Origin: JAFKKS01 sp039808325
GTDB lineage: Bacteria > Pseudomonadota > Alphaproteobacteria > Rhizobiales > Xanthobacteraceae
NCBI GenBank assembly: GCA_039808325.1
Contig: JBDHSU010000004.1
Coordinates: 1-64,000 of the forward strand
Direction: 5' to 3'
Length of the DNA stretch: 64,000 nt
Below the pieces are notes generated by a model, which saw only the letters and a list, made by a program, of their open reading frames with translations, had not been told where the DNA came from and did not search any database. Shown here piece by piece: positions 47,231-55,762 of this stretch. A program made the translations under genes and the position numbers. Each line of letters opens with the position of its first letter. Within the stretch, counting starts at the first letter, position 1.

Positions 47231-47261
47231 CACAAAATACCACAAATTCGGTCAACAACAA
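47231..47261 (-). promoter_or_regulatory. Candidate phnW promoter with CACAAA direct-repeat operator
   Basis: The + strand reads CACAAAATACCACAAA at 47231-47246, two CACAAA units exactly 10 bp apart. On the gene strand this is TTTGTGGTATTTTGTG. A possible -35 TTGTTG (47261-47256) and -10 TATTTT (47239-47234), 16 bp apart, enclose and overlap it. The same 16-mer with one change is at 52905-52920 before the FAD enzyme gene. DeoR-family regulators often bind direct repeats, so the DeoR protein at 52929-53690 is the candidate binder. Confidence 0.6.
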
Positions 47262-47431
47262 CAGCCTGATCGTCCCGCGCGACGGAAATTTTAGAGAGTC
47301 CCTGTGGAAACGGGGCGTAAATCGCAACGGGACGTCGGTTTTGGGACGCCAAAAGATGAGGCAAAAGCCTGCGTGAGGCCACTTTTTACCTCACGCATTC
47401 GGCTCTACATTAGGGAGTCGCAGGGCAACCG

Positions 47432-47559
47432 CTAGAGCACGATCCCGAAAAGCGGAAACCGGTTTTCGGAAAAGCACGCCTTCGGGCTCGACCCGTGGGA
47501 TCATGCTCAAACAAAACGATAACGACGGTCTGATTCAACGCCATCGGATCAGACCCTAG
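47432..47559 (+). repeat. Repeat family B, full copy
   Basis: It runs from CTAGAGCACGATCCCGAAAA to GGATCAGACCCTAG, giving CTAG at both ends. The inner hairpin is CCGAAAAGCGGAAACC with GGTTTTCGG, followed by GGGATCATGCTCAAACAAAACG. It lies between the divergent phnW and Na/Pi transporter genes. The rest of the 390-bp gap holds the phnW promoter region and no gene. Confidence 0.85.
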
Positions 47560-47580
47560 GTCGAGGATACACAACCAGGA

Positions 47581-49275
47581 ATGTTCGGCACGGAACTGTT
47601 CGCATCGATTCTCGGCAGCGTCGCCCTTCTCTTGTGGGGCGTGCGAATGGTTCGGACCGGGATGACGCGCGCGTTCGGGACGGCGCTGCGGCATATTCTT
47701 ACCACCCATGTGCGCACCAAGGGCGCGGCCTTCCTCGCCGGCCTCGGCGTCACCGGCCTGCTGCAAAGCTCGACCGCGACGGCGCTCCTCCTCGCCTCTT
47801 TCGCCGCCCGCGGGCTGATTGTCCTGCCCATCGCATTGATCATGATGCTCGGCGCCAATGTCGGGACGACGCTGGCGGCGCAGATCTTCTCGTTCGACAT
47901 CATCTGGCTGTGGACGCTGGCTGTCGGCATCGGCGTCTTCACCTTCATGGCGGCGGAAGGCGACAGGGTGCGCGCGGTGGCGCGCATCGGTATCGGCTTC
48001 GGGCTGATGCTCCTGTCGCTCTACCATCTGCGCGTCGCCGCGCAGCCGCTGAGCGAGTCGCCGGTCTTCGCCTCGGTTCTGACCGGCCTCGCCGGCGACC
48101 CGGTCTTCGGCTTCATCCTGGCGACCGCCGCCACCTGGCTGATGCATTCGAGCCTCACGATGGTGCTGCTGGTGATGGCGCTGGCGTCCGGCCACGTCAT
48201 TCCGATGCCGCTCGCTTTCGCGCTCGTGCTCGGCGCCAATGTCGGCGGCGCCGTCGCCCCGATGACCGGCCTCACCAGTTCGCCGCCGGCCGCGAAGCGC
48301 GTGGCCGTCGGCAATCTCCTCATGCGTGCGGCCATCGCAATCCCGGTGATCCTGCTGGTGAAGCCGGCCGCCGACCTGTTCGCCATGGTCGAGGCCGACC
48401 AGGCGCGCATGGTCGTGAACTTCCACACCGCCTTCAATATCGCCGGCGCGCTGGTCCTGCTGCCGCTGACGGGCCTGTTCTCGAAGTTGACGACCTATCT
48501 GCTCCCCGACATTCCGGAAGCGGCCGACAGCACCAAGCCGCGCCATCTCGACCCGCATGTGCTCGACACGCCGTCGGAGGCGCTTGCCTGCGCGCTGCGC
48601 GAGACTTTGCATATGGGCGACCGCGTCGCCGACATGCTGCGCCAGGCGCTGGTCGTGTTCGAGAAATCGGACGCGAAGCTGGTGAAGGAAGTGGAGAAGT
48701 CCGACAATGCCGTCGACGAGCTGCACGAGGCGATCAAGCTCTACCTCGTGAAGGCCTCGAAGGCGGAAATGACCGACGAGGAAAGCCGGCGCCATGCCGA
48801 GATCCTCACCTTCACCACCAATCTTGAGCACGTCGGCGACATCATCGACAAGAATCTGATGGAACTCGCCGCCAAGAAGATCAAGAACCAATACGTGTTT
48901 TCAGCCGAAGGCCTGAACGAAATCCGCCATATCCACGGGCAGGTGATGGACAACATGCGCCTCGCCTTCAACGTCTTCGCCACCCGCGACGTGACGCTGG
49001 CACGCCGCCTGCTGGCGGAAAAGGCGGCGATGCGCACGGCCGAACTCGGCGCCGCCGACAGCCATTTCGCGCGCCTGCGTGAGGGCCGGCCGGAATCGAT
49101 CGAGACCTCGTCGATCCATCTCGACGTCGTGCGCGACCTCAAGCGCATCAACGGCCACTTGACCTCCGTCGCCTATCCGATCCTCGAGGCCGCCGGCGAG
49201 TTGCGCGACAGCCGCCTGCGCGAGCACAAGAGCGCCGGCGCCGATCTCGCCTCCGGCAAGCCGGTGACGCCGTAA
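47581..49275 (+). CDS. Na/Pi cotransporter family protein with PhoU-like domain
   Basis: The 564-residue protein has an N-terminal membrane domain of two inverted NaPi-II-type halves, each with its QSS/HSS-type motif (GLLQSSTATALLLASF and WLMHSSLTMVLLVMAL). A C-terminal soluble helical PhoU-like domain runs from about residue 330 (TLHMGDRVADMLRQALV to the end). Such proteins (YjbB-like) move phosphate, in E. coli probably outward. Its place beside phosphonate genes that release phosphate suggests a phosphate valve. It is divergent from phnW. Confidence 0.9.
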   Translation: MFGTELFASILGSVALLLWGVRMVRTGMTRAFGTALRHILTTHVRTKGAAFLAGLGVTGLLQSSTATALLLASFAARGLIVLPIALIMMLGANVGTTLAAQIFSFDIIWLWTLAVGIGVFTFMAAEGDRVRAVARIGIGFGLMLLSLYHLRVAAQPLSESPVFASVLTGLAGDPVFGFILATAATWLMHSSLTMVLLVMALASGHVIPMPLAFALVLGANVGGAVAPMTGLTSSPPAAKRVAVGNLLMRAAIAIPVILLVKPAADLFAMVEADQARMVVNFHTAFNIAGALVLLPLTGLFSKLTTYLLPDIPEAADSTKPRHLDPHVLDTPSEALACALRETLHMGDRVADMLRQALVVFEKSDAKLVKEVEKSDNAVDELHEAIKLYLVKASKAEMTDEESRRHAEILTFTTNLEHVGDIIDKNLMELAAKKIKNQYVFSAEGLNEIRHIHGQVMDNMRLAFNVFATRDVTLARRLLAEKAAMRTAELGAADSHFARLREGRPESIETSSIHLDVVRDLKRINGHLTSVAYPILEAAGELRDSRLREHKSAGADLASGKPVTP

Positions 49276-49321
49276 ATTCAGGTTACGATTTTCCCAGCCG
49301 TCATTTGAACGCAGGGGCCGT

Positions 49322-49412
49322 CGTAGCCCGTGTTGAGCGAAGCGAAACGCGGGGGCCATCCGCGCCGGAGCTGCATGTTCCCGGATTTCGCTGCGCTCAA
49401 TCCGGGCTACGG
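49322..49412. repeat. Repeat family D (GTAGCCCG palindrome)
   Basis: CGTAGCCCGTGTTGAGCGAAGCGAAACGCGG at one end pairs imperfectly with CCGGATTTCGCTGCGCTCAATCCGGGCTACGG at the other. It lies between the convergent Na/Pi transporter and DMT permease genes and may act as a bidirectional transcript end. Confidence 0.75.
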
Positions 49413-49418
49413 TGCAAT

Positions 49419-50264
49419 CTACTGCAACCGGATCAGCGCCAATCCGGCGACGATCACCGCCGCAGCGACGACGCGCGTCACGCTCAGCGGCTCCTTGAGG
49501 ATAAAGACGGAGATCGCGGCCGCGAAGAGAACGCTCGTCTCGCGCAGCGCCGCGACGATGGCGATGGGCGCGACGGTCATCGCCCAGATCGCGATCCAAT
49601 ACGCCGCGAGCGACAACCCTCCGCCGACCAACCCGCCGACCCAGAACGGCGCCATCTGCGGATAGGAGGCAGGGCCGCGCCGGATCAGCACCAGCGCCGC
49701 CATCATCAAGCCGTCGGCGATGAAGAGCCAAACCGTGTAAGCATGCGGATTGCCGGAGACCCGCGCGCCGGTGCCGTCCGAGATCGAGTACCCGCAGATC
49801 GTGACCGCCGTGAACAGCGCGAAGCCGACGGCCCGGCTGTTCATCCGCGCCATCGCCCCGCTGCCGCGGAACGACATGAGAAACACGCCGCAGGCGAGCA
49901 GCACGATGCCGAAGATTCCCATCGGGCTGATCGCCTCGCCGAGCACCGTCGTGCTGACGGGGGTCGTCATCAGTGGCGCCGAACCGCGCGCGATCGGGTA
50001 GACCTGCCCCATATCGCCGTAGCGATAGGCTTCGCTCAGACCGATGAAATAGCCGACATGCACCAGGATCGACGCGCCGATCCATGGCCACGCCGCCGGC
50101 GCCGGCAGCCCGACGAAGGGCGCGATCGGAATGACGATCACGAGCGAGCAGATGGCGATCAGCGCCATCGCCGTGAAGGGCTCGAGCCGCAGCTTGACCA
50201 GCGCGTTCCAGCCGGCATGGCAGGCGGCGCCGACCAGGACGGCAGCGAAGACGAAGGGGTCCAT
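49419..50264 (-). CDS. EamA/DMT-family transporter
   Basis: The 281-residue protein has ten hydrophobic helices in two EamA repeats: FVFAAVLVGAACHAGWNALVK in the first and LGEAISPMGIFGIVLLACGVFL at its end, with LKEPLSVTRVVAAAVIVAG closing the second. Such permeases export or import small metabolites. The substrate is unknown. It lies downstream of the FAD enzyme gene on the same strand, 150 nt away, so it may share its transcript and serve the same compound. Confidence 0.87.
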   Translation of the reverse strand: MDPFVFAAVLVGAACHAGWNALVKLRLEPFTAMALIAICSLVIVIPIAPFVGLPAPAAWPWIGASILVHVGYFIGLSEAYRYGDMGQVYPIARGSAPLMTTPVSTTVLGEAISPMGIFGIVLLACGVFLMSFRGSGAMARMNSRAVGFALFTAVTICGYSISDGTGARVSGNPHAYTVWLFIADGLMMAALVLIRRGPASYPQMAPFWVGGLVGGGLSLAAYWIAIWAMTVAPIAIVAALRETSVLFAAAISVFILKEPLSVTRVVAAAVIVAGLALIRLQ

Positions 50265-50272
50265 TTTTTCTT

Positions 50273-50396
50273 ACCCTCCCGCGTGCGGGGAGGGTCGGCG
50301 CACATAAGCGCGCCGGGGCGGGGGTTGAGCGAGCGAGCGCGGCAAGTGCCTCTCTCCCCATCCCTCCCCCACGAGGGGCGAGGGAACACCGGGCGG
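50273..50396. repeat. Repeat family E copy
   Basis: ACCCTCCCGCGTGCGGGGAGGGT is a tight hairpin at one end and CCATCCCTCCCCCACGAGGGG is the matching block at the other. Between them lies TTGAGCGAGCGAGCGCGGCAA. It sits between the FAD enzyme and DMT permease genes. Confidence 0.7.
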
Positions 50397-50413
50397 AGAG
50401 GCCGGATGCCTCC

Positions 50414-52867
50414 TCATCCCCTCACCTTCTCGCCGTTCGGATCGTAGGGCGCGCGCAGCGAAGCGCGCACCGGAACGCGCTCGCCGGCGATGTCGAGCTC
50501 GAAGCGCGATCCATTCAGCGCCGCCGCGTCGAGCGCCGCGCCGTTCGTCTTGACATAACCCAACGCCACGATGCCGCCGACCGCATGCCCATAGGCCGCC
50601 GAACTCACGTCGCCGACCGACGCGCCGTCACGCAGGATGAGTTCGCCGCCATGCGCCAGCGGCGTATCCGCCGAAAGGCCGACGAAGCTGACAAGACGCC
50701 GCGCCAGCGGTTTCGTCTTGGCGGCGAGGAGCGCCTCGCGCCCGAGGAAATCGCCCTTGTCGAGCTTCACCGCGAAGCCGAGCCCCGCCTCATACGGCGT
50801 CGTATCCGGCGTCAGTTCCCGTCCCCAGGCGCGATAGCCCTTCTCGAGCCGCAGCGACTCGATGGCGTAGTAGCCGGCGTCGCGCACGCCGGCCTCTTGG
50901 CCCGCCTCCATGATGGCGTCGTAGACGCCGGCGGCGAATTCCGTCGGAACGTATAGCTCCCAGCCAAGCTCTCCGACGTAAGTGCGCCGCGAGGCGAGCA
51001 CCGTCGCCTCGCCGATCCCGATCGGGCGGATGGCGCCGAACGGGAACGCCGCGTTGTCGAGCGGCGCTTTCGTCAGCTTCGCGAGAACGGCGCGCGCGCG
51101 CGGCCCCATCAGCGCGATGACCGCATAGGCGGACGTGACATCGGTCAACGTCGCGCGCGCATCGTCCGGCATGTTCCGGTTGATCCAGTCGGCGTCGCGC
51201 GTCGCCTGCGCGGTTCCGGTGACGAGCAGAAAGCGATCCGCGGCCAGCCGCGCGATCGTGAGGTCGCTTTCATACGTGCCGCGCTCATTGAGAAGCCCGG
51301 TGTAGACCGTCTGCCCGACCGGCACCGCAACATCGTTGGCGCAGAGATATTGCAGCACGCGCTCGGCATCGCGGCCCTGCAACAACAGCTTCGCGAATGA
51401 CGTGACGTCGAAGACCGCGGCGGTCTCGCGCGCGGCCTTGTGCTCCGCCGCGGCATAAGCAAACCAGTTCTGCCGCCCGAAAGAATAATCGAGGCGCGCC
51501 TCGGCCGCCGACGGCGCGAAAAAGTTCGGACGCTCCCATCCCATCTTCGATCCGAACAGCGCGTGCTTCGCTTTGAGCCGGTCGTAAAGCGGCGAGCAGC
51601 GCAACGGCCGCGCGCTTTCAAGCTCGCGGTTCGGCCATGCCATCATGTAATGCATGCCGAGCACTTCGCTGACGCGCGCCTTGAGGAAAGCGTCGTTGCC
51701 GTTGAACGCGGCAAAGCGGCGGATATCGACGGGCCAGAGGTCGAGCGTCGGCTTTCCCTCGATGATCCATTCCGCCAGCGCCCGCCCGGCGCCGCCGCCC
51801 GAAGCGATTCCGGCCGAATTGAAGCCGGCGCCGACGAAGAAATTCGTCAGTTCCGGCGCCTCGCCCAGGATGAAATTGTTGTCGGGCGTGAAGCTCTCGG
51901 GCCCGTTCATGAACGTCTTGATATCGGCGCTCTCGAGCGCCGGCACGCGGATCAGCGCGTTCTCCATCAGAATCTGGAACTGGTCCCAGTCGTCGGGAAG
52001 CATGCCGAACTCGAAATCGTCGGGAATGCCGTCCATTCCCCACGGCTTCGCCACCGGCTCGAAGCCGCCCATCAGGAGGCCGCCGACTTCCTCCTTGAAG
52101 TAGATGAAGCCGTCCGGATCGCGCATCACCGGAAGATCGGGGGTGACGCCGTCGATGCGGCCGGTCACGATGTACATGTGCTCGGCGGAATGCAGCGGCA
52201 CGTTGACGCCGCAAAGCCGGCCCACCTGCTTCGCCCACTGTCCGGCGCAGTTGACGACGATCTCGCAATCGATCTCGCCCTGCGTCGTCGCGACTCCTCT
52301 GACGCGCCCGTCCTTGCTGTGGATCGCCGTGACGCGCGTCTTCTCGAAGATGCGCACGCCGCCGCGCCGGGCGCCCCGCGCCAGCGCCTGCGTCACGTCG
52401 GCCGGGTTAGCCTTGCCGTCGCTCGGCAGCCACAGCGCCCCCACCAGATCGTCGGTGCGCATGACCGGATATTTTTCGCCCGCCTGCTTCACCGGGATCA
52501 TCTCGCAGGGCACGCCTTGCGCCGTCGCCGCCGAGGCGGTGCGCTTGAGTTGCGTCAGCCGCTCCGGCGTGCGCGCCACCAGCAGCGATCCGCACTGCTT
52601 CCACCCGGTCGCCTGCCCCGTCTCCGCCTCCAGGCGCGCATAGAGCTCGACCGAATACTGCACCAGCCGCGTCATGTTGGAATGCGAGCGCAATTGCCCG
52701 ACGAGGCCGGCGGCGTGCCAGGTGGTGCCGCCGGTGAGACGCCCTTGCTCCAGCAGAACGACATCCTTCTGGCCGGCCTGCGCCAGATGGTAGGCGACGG
52801 AACAGCCGATCACCCCGCCGCCGATGACGACGATGCGGGCATGGCGCGGGAGAGATTTATCAGTCAC
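50414..52867 (-). CDS. FAD-dependent oxidoreductase fused to folate (GcvT) domain
   Basis: The 817-residue enzyme has the dimethylglycine/sarcosine-dehydrogenase architecture. An N-terminal FAD domain (IVVIGGGVIGCSVAYHLAQAG) carries the covalent-flavin-type TGGTTWHAAGLVGQLRSH. An FAO linker follows, then a C-terminal GcvT-like tetrahydrofolate domain (from about residue 430, with YVGELGWELYVP and ESLRLEKGYRAWGREL). Such enzymes oxidatively N-demethylate amines and pass the one-carbon unit to folate. The substrate is open. It shares an operator-like site with phnW, pointing to an N-methylated aminophosphonate. A GTG start with AGGGG is preferred. Confidence 0.88.
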   Translation of the reverse strand: MTDKSLPRHARIVVIGGGVIGCSVAYHLAQAGQKDVVLLEQGRLTGGTTWHAAGLVGQLRSHSNMTRLVQYSVELYARLEAETGQATGWKQCGSLLVARTPERLTQLKRTASAATAQGVPCEMIPVKQAGEKYPVMRTDDLVGALWLPSDGKANPADVTQALARGARRGGVRIFEKTRVTAIHSKDGRVRGVATTQGEIDCEIVVNCAGQWAKQVGRLCGVNVPLHSAEHMYIVTGRIDGVTPDLPVMRDPDGFIYFKEEVGGLLMGGFEPVAKPWGMDGIPDDFEFGMLPDDWDQFQILMENALIRVPALESADIKTFMNGPESFTPDNNFILGEAPELTNFFVGAGFNSAGIASGGGAGRALAEWIIEGKPTLDLWPVDIRRFAAFNGNDAFLKARVSEVLGMHYMMAWPNRELESARPLRCSPLYDRLKAKHALFGSKMGWERPNFFAPSAAEARLDYSFGRQNWFAYAAAEHKAARETAAVFDVTSFAKLLLQGRDAERVLQYLCANDVAVPVGQTVYTGLLNERGTYESDLTIARLAADRFLLVTGTAQATRDADWINRNMPDDARATLTDVTSAYAVIALMGPRARAVLAKLTKAPLDNAAFPFGAIRPIGIGEATVLASRRTYVGELGWELYVPTEFAAGVYDAIMEAGQEAGVRDAGYYAIESLRLEKGYRAWGRELTPDTTPYEAGLGFAVKLDKGDFLGREALLAAKTKPLARRLVSFVGLSADTPLAHGGELILRDGASVGDVSSAAYGHAVGGIVALGYVKTNGAALDAAALNGSRFELDIAGERVPVRASLRAPYDPNGEKVRG

Positions 52868-52897
52868 GGGAAGCCCCTGGCAGCGGAACACCGGGCT

Positions 52898-52927
52898 TAA
52901 ATATCACAAAAAACCACAAAACACCAA
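52898..52927 (-). promoter_or_regulatory. Candidate promoter of the FAD enzyme gene with CACAAA repeat operator
   Basis: The + strand reads CACAAAAAACCACAAA at 52905-52920, identical in 15 of 16 positions to the site before phnW. On the gene strand -35-like TTGGTG (52927-52922) and -10-like TATTTA (52903-52898) are 18 bp apart with the repeat filling the spacer. The site starts 38 nt upstream of the GTG and overlaps no coding sequence. The DeoR gene ends at 52929. Confidence 0.6.
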
Positions 52928-52928
52928 A

Positions 52929-53690
52929 TCAGGCCGTGATCACCTTCACTCCGCGCGCGCTCCAGGCGGCTTGCAACGGCTTGTCCGGCAGCACGTCCAC
53001 GATGATGCCCGCGGCTTGCTTGAGATTCGAAATACGGAACGGGGTCCGCCGCGCGAACTTGCGCTGATCGGCGACCAGATAGGATTTTCCCGCCAGCAGC
53101 ATGCGGCCGCGCATCTCAGCGGCGCTGCGCGAATAGTCGGTCGGGTCGCCGTCCTCGGCGAAACCGCCGGCGCCGACGAAGGCGATATCGACACGGAAGT
53201 TGGGAACGGCGTTGACGACATCGATTCCGATCGTCGCCTCGTCGTTTCCGTCCACCTCGCCGCCCAGCAGATAGACCCGGTTGCCGGGCACGCGCGAGAG
53301 CACGCCCGCATTCGTCAGCGAATTGGTGCAGATGGTGAGCCCCTGACGCGACACGAGTTCCAGCGCGATGGCATGCGTCGTCGAGCCGGAATCGAGCAGA
53401 ACCGTGCCGTTTTCGGGCACCAGCCTCACCGCCGCCCGCGCGATCGCGCCCTTGCCCTCGGCGTTCTCCGCCTCGCGTTGCGAGAGCGCCGGCTCCATGA
53501 CGCCGCGCCGCGCCGCCCCGCCATGCACGATATCGAGGTGCCCCTGGTCGGCGAGCGATTTCAGGTCGCGCCGGATGGTCTCGTGCGAGACGGCGAACGC
53601 CTCCGCGAGCTCGCCGACGCTGACCGAGCCGACGGTCCGAATCCGGCGAACGATCTCGTCATGGCGACGAACGGCGAGCGGACGCGGCAT
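52929..53690 (-). CDS. DeoR/GlpR-family transcription regulator
   Basis: The 253-residue regulator has an N-terminal winged helix (RRHDEIVRRIRTVGSVSVGE, SHETIRRDLKSLADQG). The C-terminal DeoR sensor domain related to ribose-5-phosphate isomerase shows VLLDSGSTTHAIALE, TICTNSLTNAGVLS and AFVGAGGFAEDG. Such proteins usually repress and are released by a phosphorylated metabolite. It lies upstream of the FAD enzyme gene and is the likely owner of the CACAAA sites. That link is inferred from position only. Confidence 0.9.
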   Translation of the reverse strand: MPRPLAVRRHDEIVRRIRTVGSVSVGELAEAFAVSHETIRRDLKSLADQGHLDIVHGGAARRGVMEPALSQREAENAEGKGAIARAAVRLVPENGTVLLDSGSTTHAIALELVSRQGLTICTNSLTNAGVLSRVPGNRVYLLGGEVDGNDEATIGIDVVNAVPNFRVDIAFVGAGGFAEDGDPTDYSRSAAEMRGRMLLAGKSYLVADQRKFARRTPFRISNLKQAAGIIVDVLPDKPLQAAWSARGVKVITA

Positions 53691-53704
53691 ATTCGAGGAA
53701 CCCC

Positions 53705-53832
53705 CTGGAGCACGATGCCGAAAAGTGGAAACCGGTTTCGGAAAAGCATGCCCTCGGGTTCGACCCGGGGATCATGCTCGAACGGAACGATAGCGACGGG
53801 GTCCGATTCGATGCTGTTGGATCGAACCCTAG
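53705..53832 (+). repeat. Repeat family B copy
   Basis: It runs from CTGGAGCACGATGCCGAAAA to GTTGGATCGAACCCTAG with the same block order as at 47432-47559. It lies at the DeoR gene's 5' end, so the DeoR promoter must lie within or beyond it. The remaining 53833-54094 stretch of the gap holds no gene that I can see. Confidence 0.82.
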
Positions 53833-54094
53833 CGATGCGACACTGTGAAGCCCCCACGGGCGCGAGACAAGCCATCCGGCGGCATGGCGCCGCACGCCTT
53901 GCGCAAAGCGACTGTGACAGCGCTGCACGGCCTTTCGGCGCATCCGCCACAATCGACGGATGCGCACAAATTGGTCCCGCTGCCCGCGGATTGGCCGTTG
54001 TCATTCCCGTGCGAATACAGCAGCATCGCGCAACCATAATCTCGGGCGCAGCCGGCGGCACCCAAGATCGCCGGCCGTTCACACGGAGGAGATC

Positions 54095-55678
54095 ATGAAG
54101 CTCAATCGTCGTGCATTTGTCGGCGGCGTCGTCGCCGCGCCGTTCCTTGCCCGTTCCGGGTTCGCCCAAGGCAGCGCCAGCGTGCTGCGCGTCATCCCGC
54201 ACGCCGATTTAAAGAACATCGATCCGATCTGGACCACCGCCTATATCAGCCGCAACCACGGCTACATGGTCTACGACACGCTCTTCGCGATGGACGCGAG
54301 CCTGAAGCCGCAGCCGCAGATGGTCGACAAGTGGGAGGAGTCCTCCGACAAGAAGACCTGGACCTTCGTGCTGCGCGACGGCCTGAGCTTCCACGACGGC
54401 AAGCCGGTGACGGCGGAAGACTGCGCCGCCTCGCTCATCCGCTGGAGCAAGCGCGACCCGATGGGCCAGCAGCTCTTCTCCATCGTCGAGAGCTGCAAGG
54501 GCCGCGACGCCAAGACGCTCGAGATCAAGATCAGCAAGCCCTACGGCCTGATGCTCGATTCGATCGGCAAGATCTCCTCGAACGTGCCGTTCATCATGCC
54601 GAAGGCGCTCGCCGAAACCGATGCCTTCAAGCAGGTAGAGAGCGCCGTCGGCTCCGGCCCCTTCATCTTCAAGAAGGAAGAATGGGTTCCGGGATCGAAG
54701 GTCGTCTACGTCAAGAACAAGGATTATGTGCCGCGCAAGGAGCCGGCCTCCGCCGCGGCCGGCGGCAAGATCGCCAAGGTCGATCGCGTCGAGTGGCTCT
54801 ACATCCCGGATTCGACGACCTGCATGAACGCGCTGATGTCCGGCGAGATCGACTACTACGAGCAGGTGCCGGGCGACCTCGCGCCGGTGCTCGCCAAGGC
54901 GCCGGGCGTGAAGATCGAAGTGCTCGACCCGATCGGCGCCCAGGGCATGATGCGCTTCAACAGCATGGTCGCGCCGACCGATAACGAAATGGTGCGCCGC
55001 GCGATCGTGCGCGCGACCAATCAGCAGGACATGCTCGCCGCCGCCGTCGGCAACCCGGATTATTACAAGCTCTGCGAGTCGCTGTTCCCCTGCGGCACGC
55101 CGATGGAATCGAAAGCGGGGCTCGACCTCATCCGGCCGCCGAGCAAGGACGAAGCCAGGAAGATGCTGAAGGAGGCCGGCTACAAGGGCGACAAGCTCGT
55201 CATTCTGCAGCCGACCGACATCCCGATCAGCAGCGCCTTCGCACAGGTCGCGGCAAAGACGTTGCGCGACATCGGCATGAACGTGGATCTCCAGGCCATG
55301 GACTGGTCGTCGGTGACGTCGCGCCGCGCCAAGAAGGACCCGGTCGACAAGGGCGGCTGGAACATGTTCCCGACCTGGTGGATCGGCGGCGACCTCCTCA
55401 ATCCGCTCACCAACGCCGCGATGATCGCCAATCCCGACAAGGCGTGGCCGGGCTGGCCGAACGACAAGAAGATGGAGGAACTGCGCCAGGCCTTCGCCAA
55501 CGCGGCGACGCTCGACGAACAGAAAGCCGCGGCGGCCGCGGTGCAGCAGCGCTCGATCGAGATCGCGCAATACATCAACCTCGGTACTTATTTCGTGCCG
55601 GTCGGCTACCGCGACAACGTGAAGGGCATGATCCCCTCGCCGGTGCAGTTCTTCTGGAATATGGAGAAGACGTCATAA
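54095..55678 (+). CDS. Dpp/Opp-type ABC transporter substrate-binding protein
   Basis: The 527-residue family 5 extracellular solute-binding protein has a Tat-like signal (NRRAFVGGVVAAPFLARSGFA). The core includes DPIWTTAYISRNHGYMVYDT, TWTFVLRDGLSFHDGKPVTA, SGPFIFKKEEW and MMRFNSM. It binds a peptide or peptide-like ligand in the periplasm. A strong ribosome site (GGAGGA) precedes the ATG. It heads a five-gene unit, and a hairpin lies between it and the first permease gene. Confidence 0.92.
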   Translation: MKLNRRAFVGGVVAAPFLARSGFAQGSASVLRVIPHADLKNIDPIWTTAYISRNHGYMVYDTLFAMDASLKPQPQMVDKWEESSDKKTWTFVLRDGLSFHDGKPVTAEDCAASLIRWSKRDPMGQQLFSIVESCKGRDAKTLEIKISKPYGLMLDSIGKISSNVPFIMPKALAETDAFKQVESAVGSGPFIFKKEEWVPGSKVVYVKNKDYVPRKEPASAAAGGKIAKVDRVEWLYIPDSTTCMNALMSGEIDYYEQVPGDLAPVLAKAPGVKIEVLDPIGAQGMMRFNSMVAPTDNEMVRRAIVRATNQQDMLAAAVGNPDYYKLCESLFPCGTPMESKAGLDLIRPPSKDEARKMLKEAGYKGDKLVILQPTDIPISSAFAQVAAKTLRDIGMNVDLQAMDWSSVTSRRAKKDPVDKGGWNMFPTWWIGGDLLNPLTNAAMIANPDKAWPGWPNDKKMEELRQAFANAATLDEQKAAAAAVQQRSIEIAQYINLGTYFVPVGYRDNVKGMIPSPVQFFWNMEKTS

Positions 55679-55710
55679 GGCGGCGCCGCGACGTGCCTCC
55701 GCCCATCGAG

Positions 55711-55734
55711 CCTCACCCCGGCGTCGGGGTGAGG
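55711..55734. other. Intra-operon stem-loop
   Basis: CCTCACCCCG and CGGGGTGAGG form a perfect 10-bp stem with a GCGT loop, without a T run. It lies 33 nt after the binding-protein stop. Such hairpins can protect the upstream mRNA and raise binding-protein output relative to permeases. Confidence 0.6.
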
Positions 55735-55762
55735 TGATCACGCAAGCAGCGCGGACATACCC

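Noticed and set aside
53830..54094. A further CACAAA site before the Dpp binding-protein gene
   Set aside because: Single CACAAT and CACAAA words occur but about 17 bp apart and not as the 10-bp direct repeat, so they do not match the phnW-type operator.
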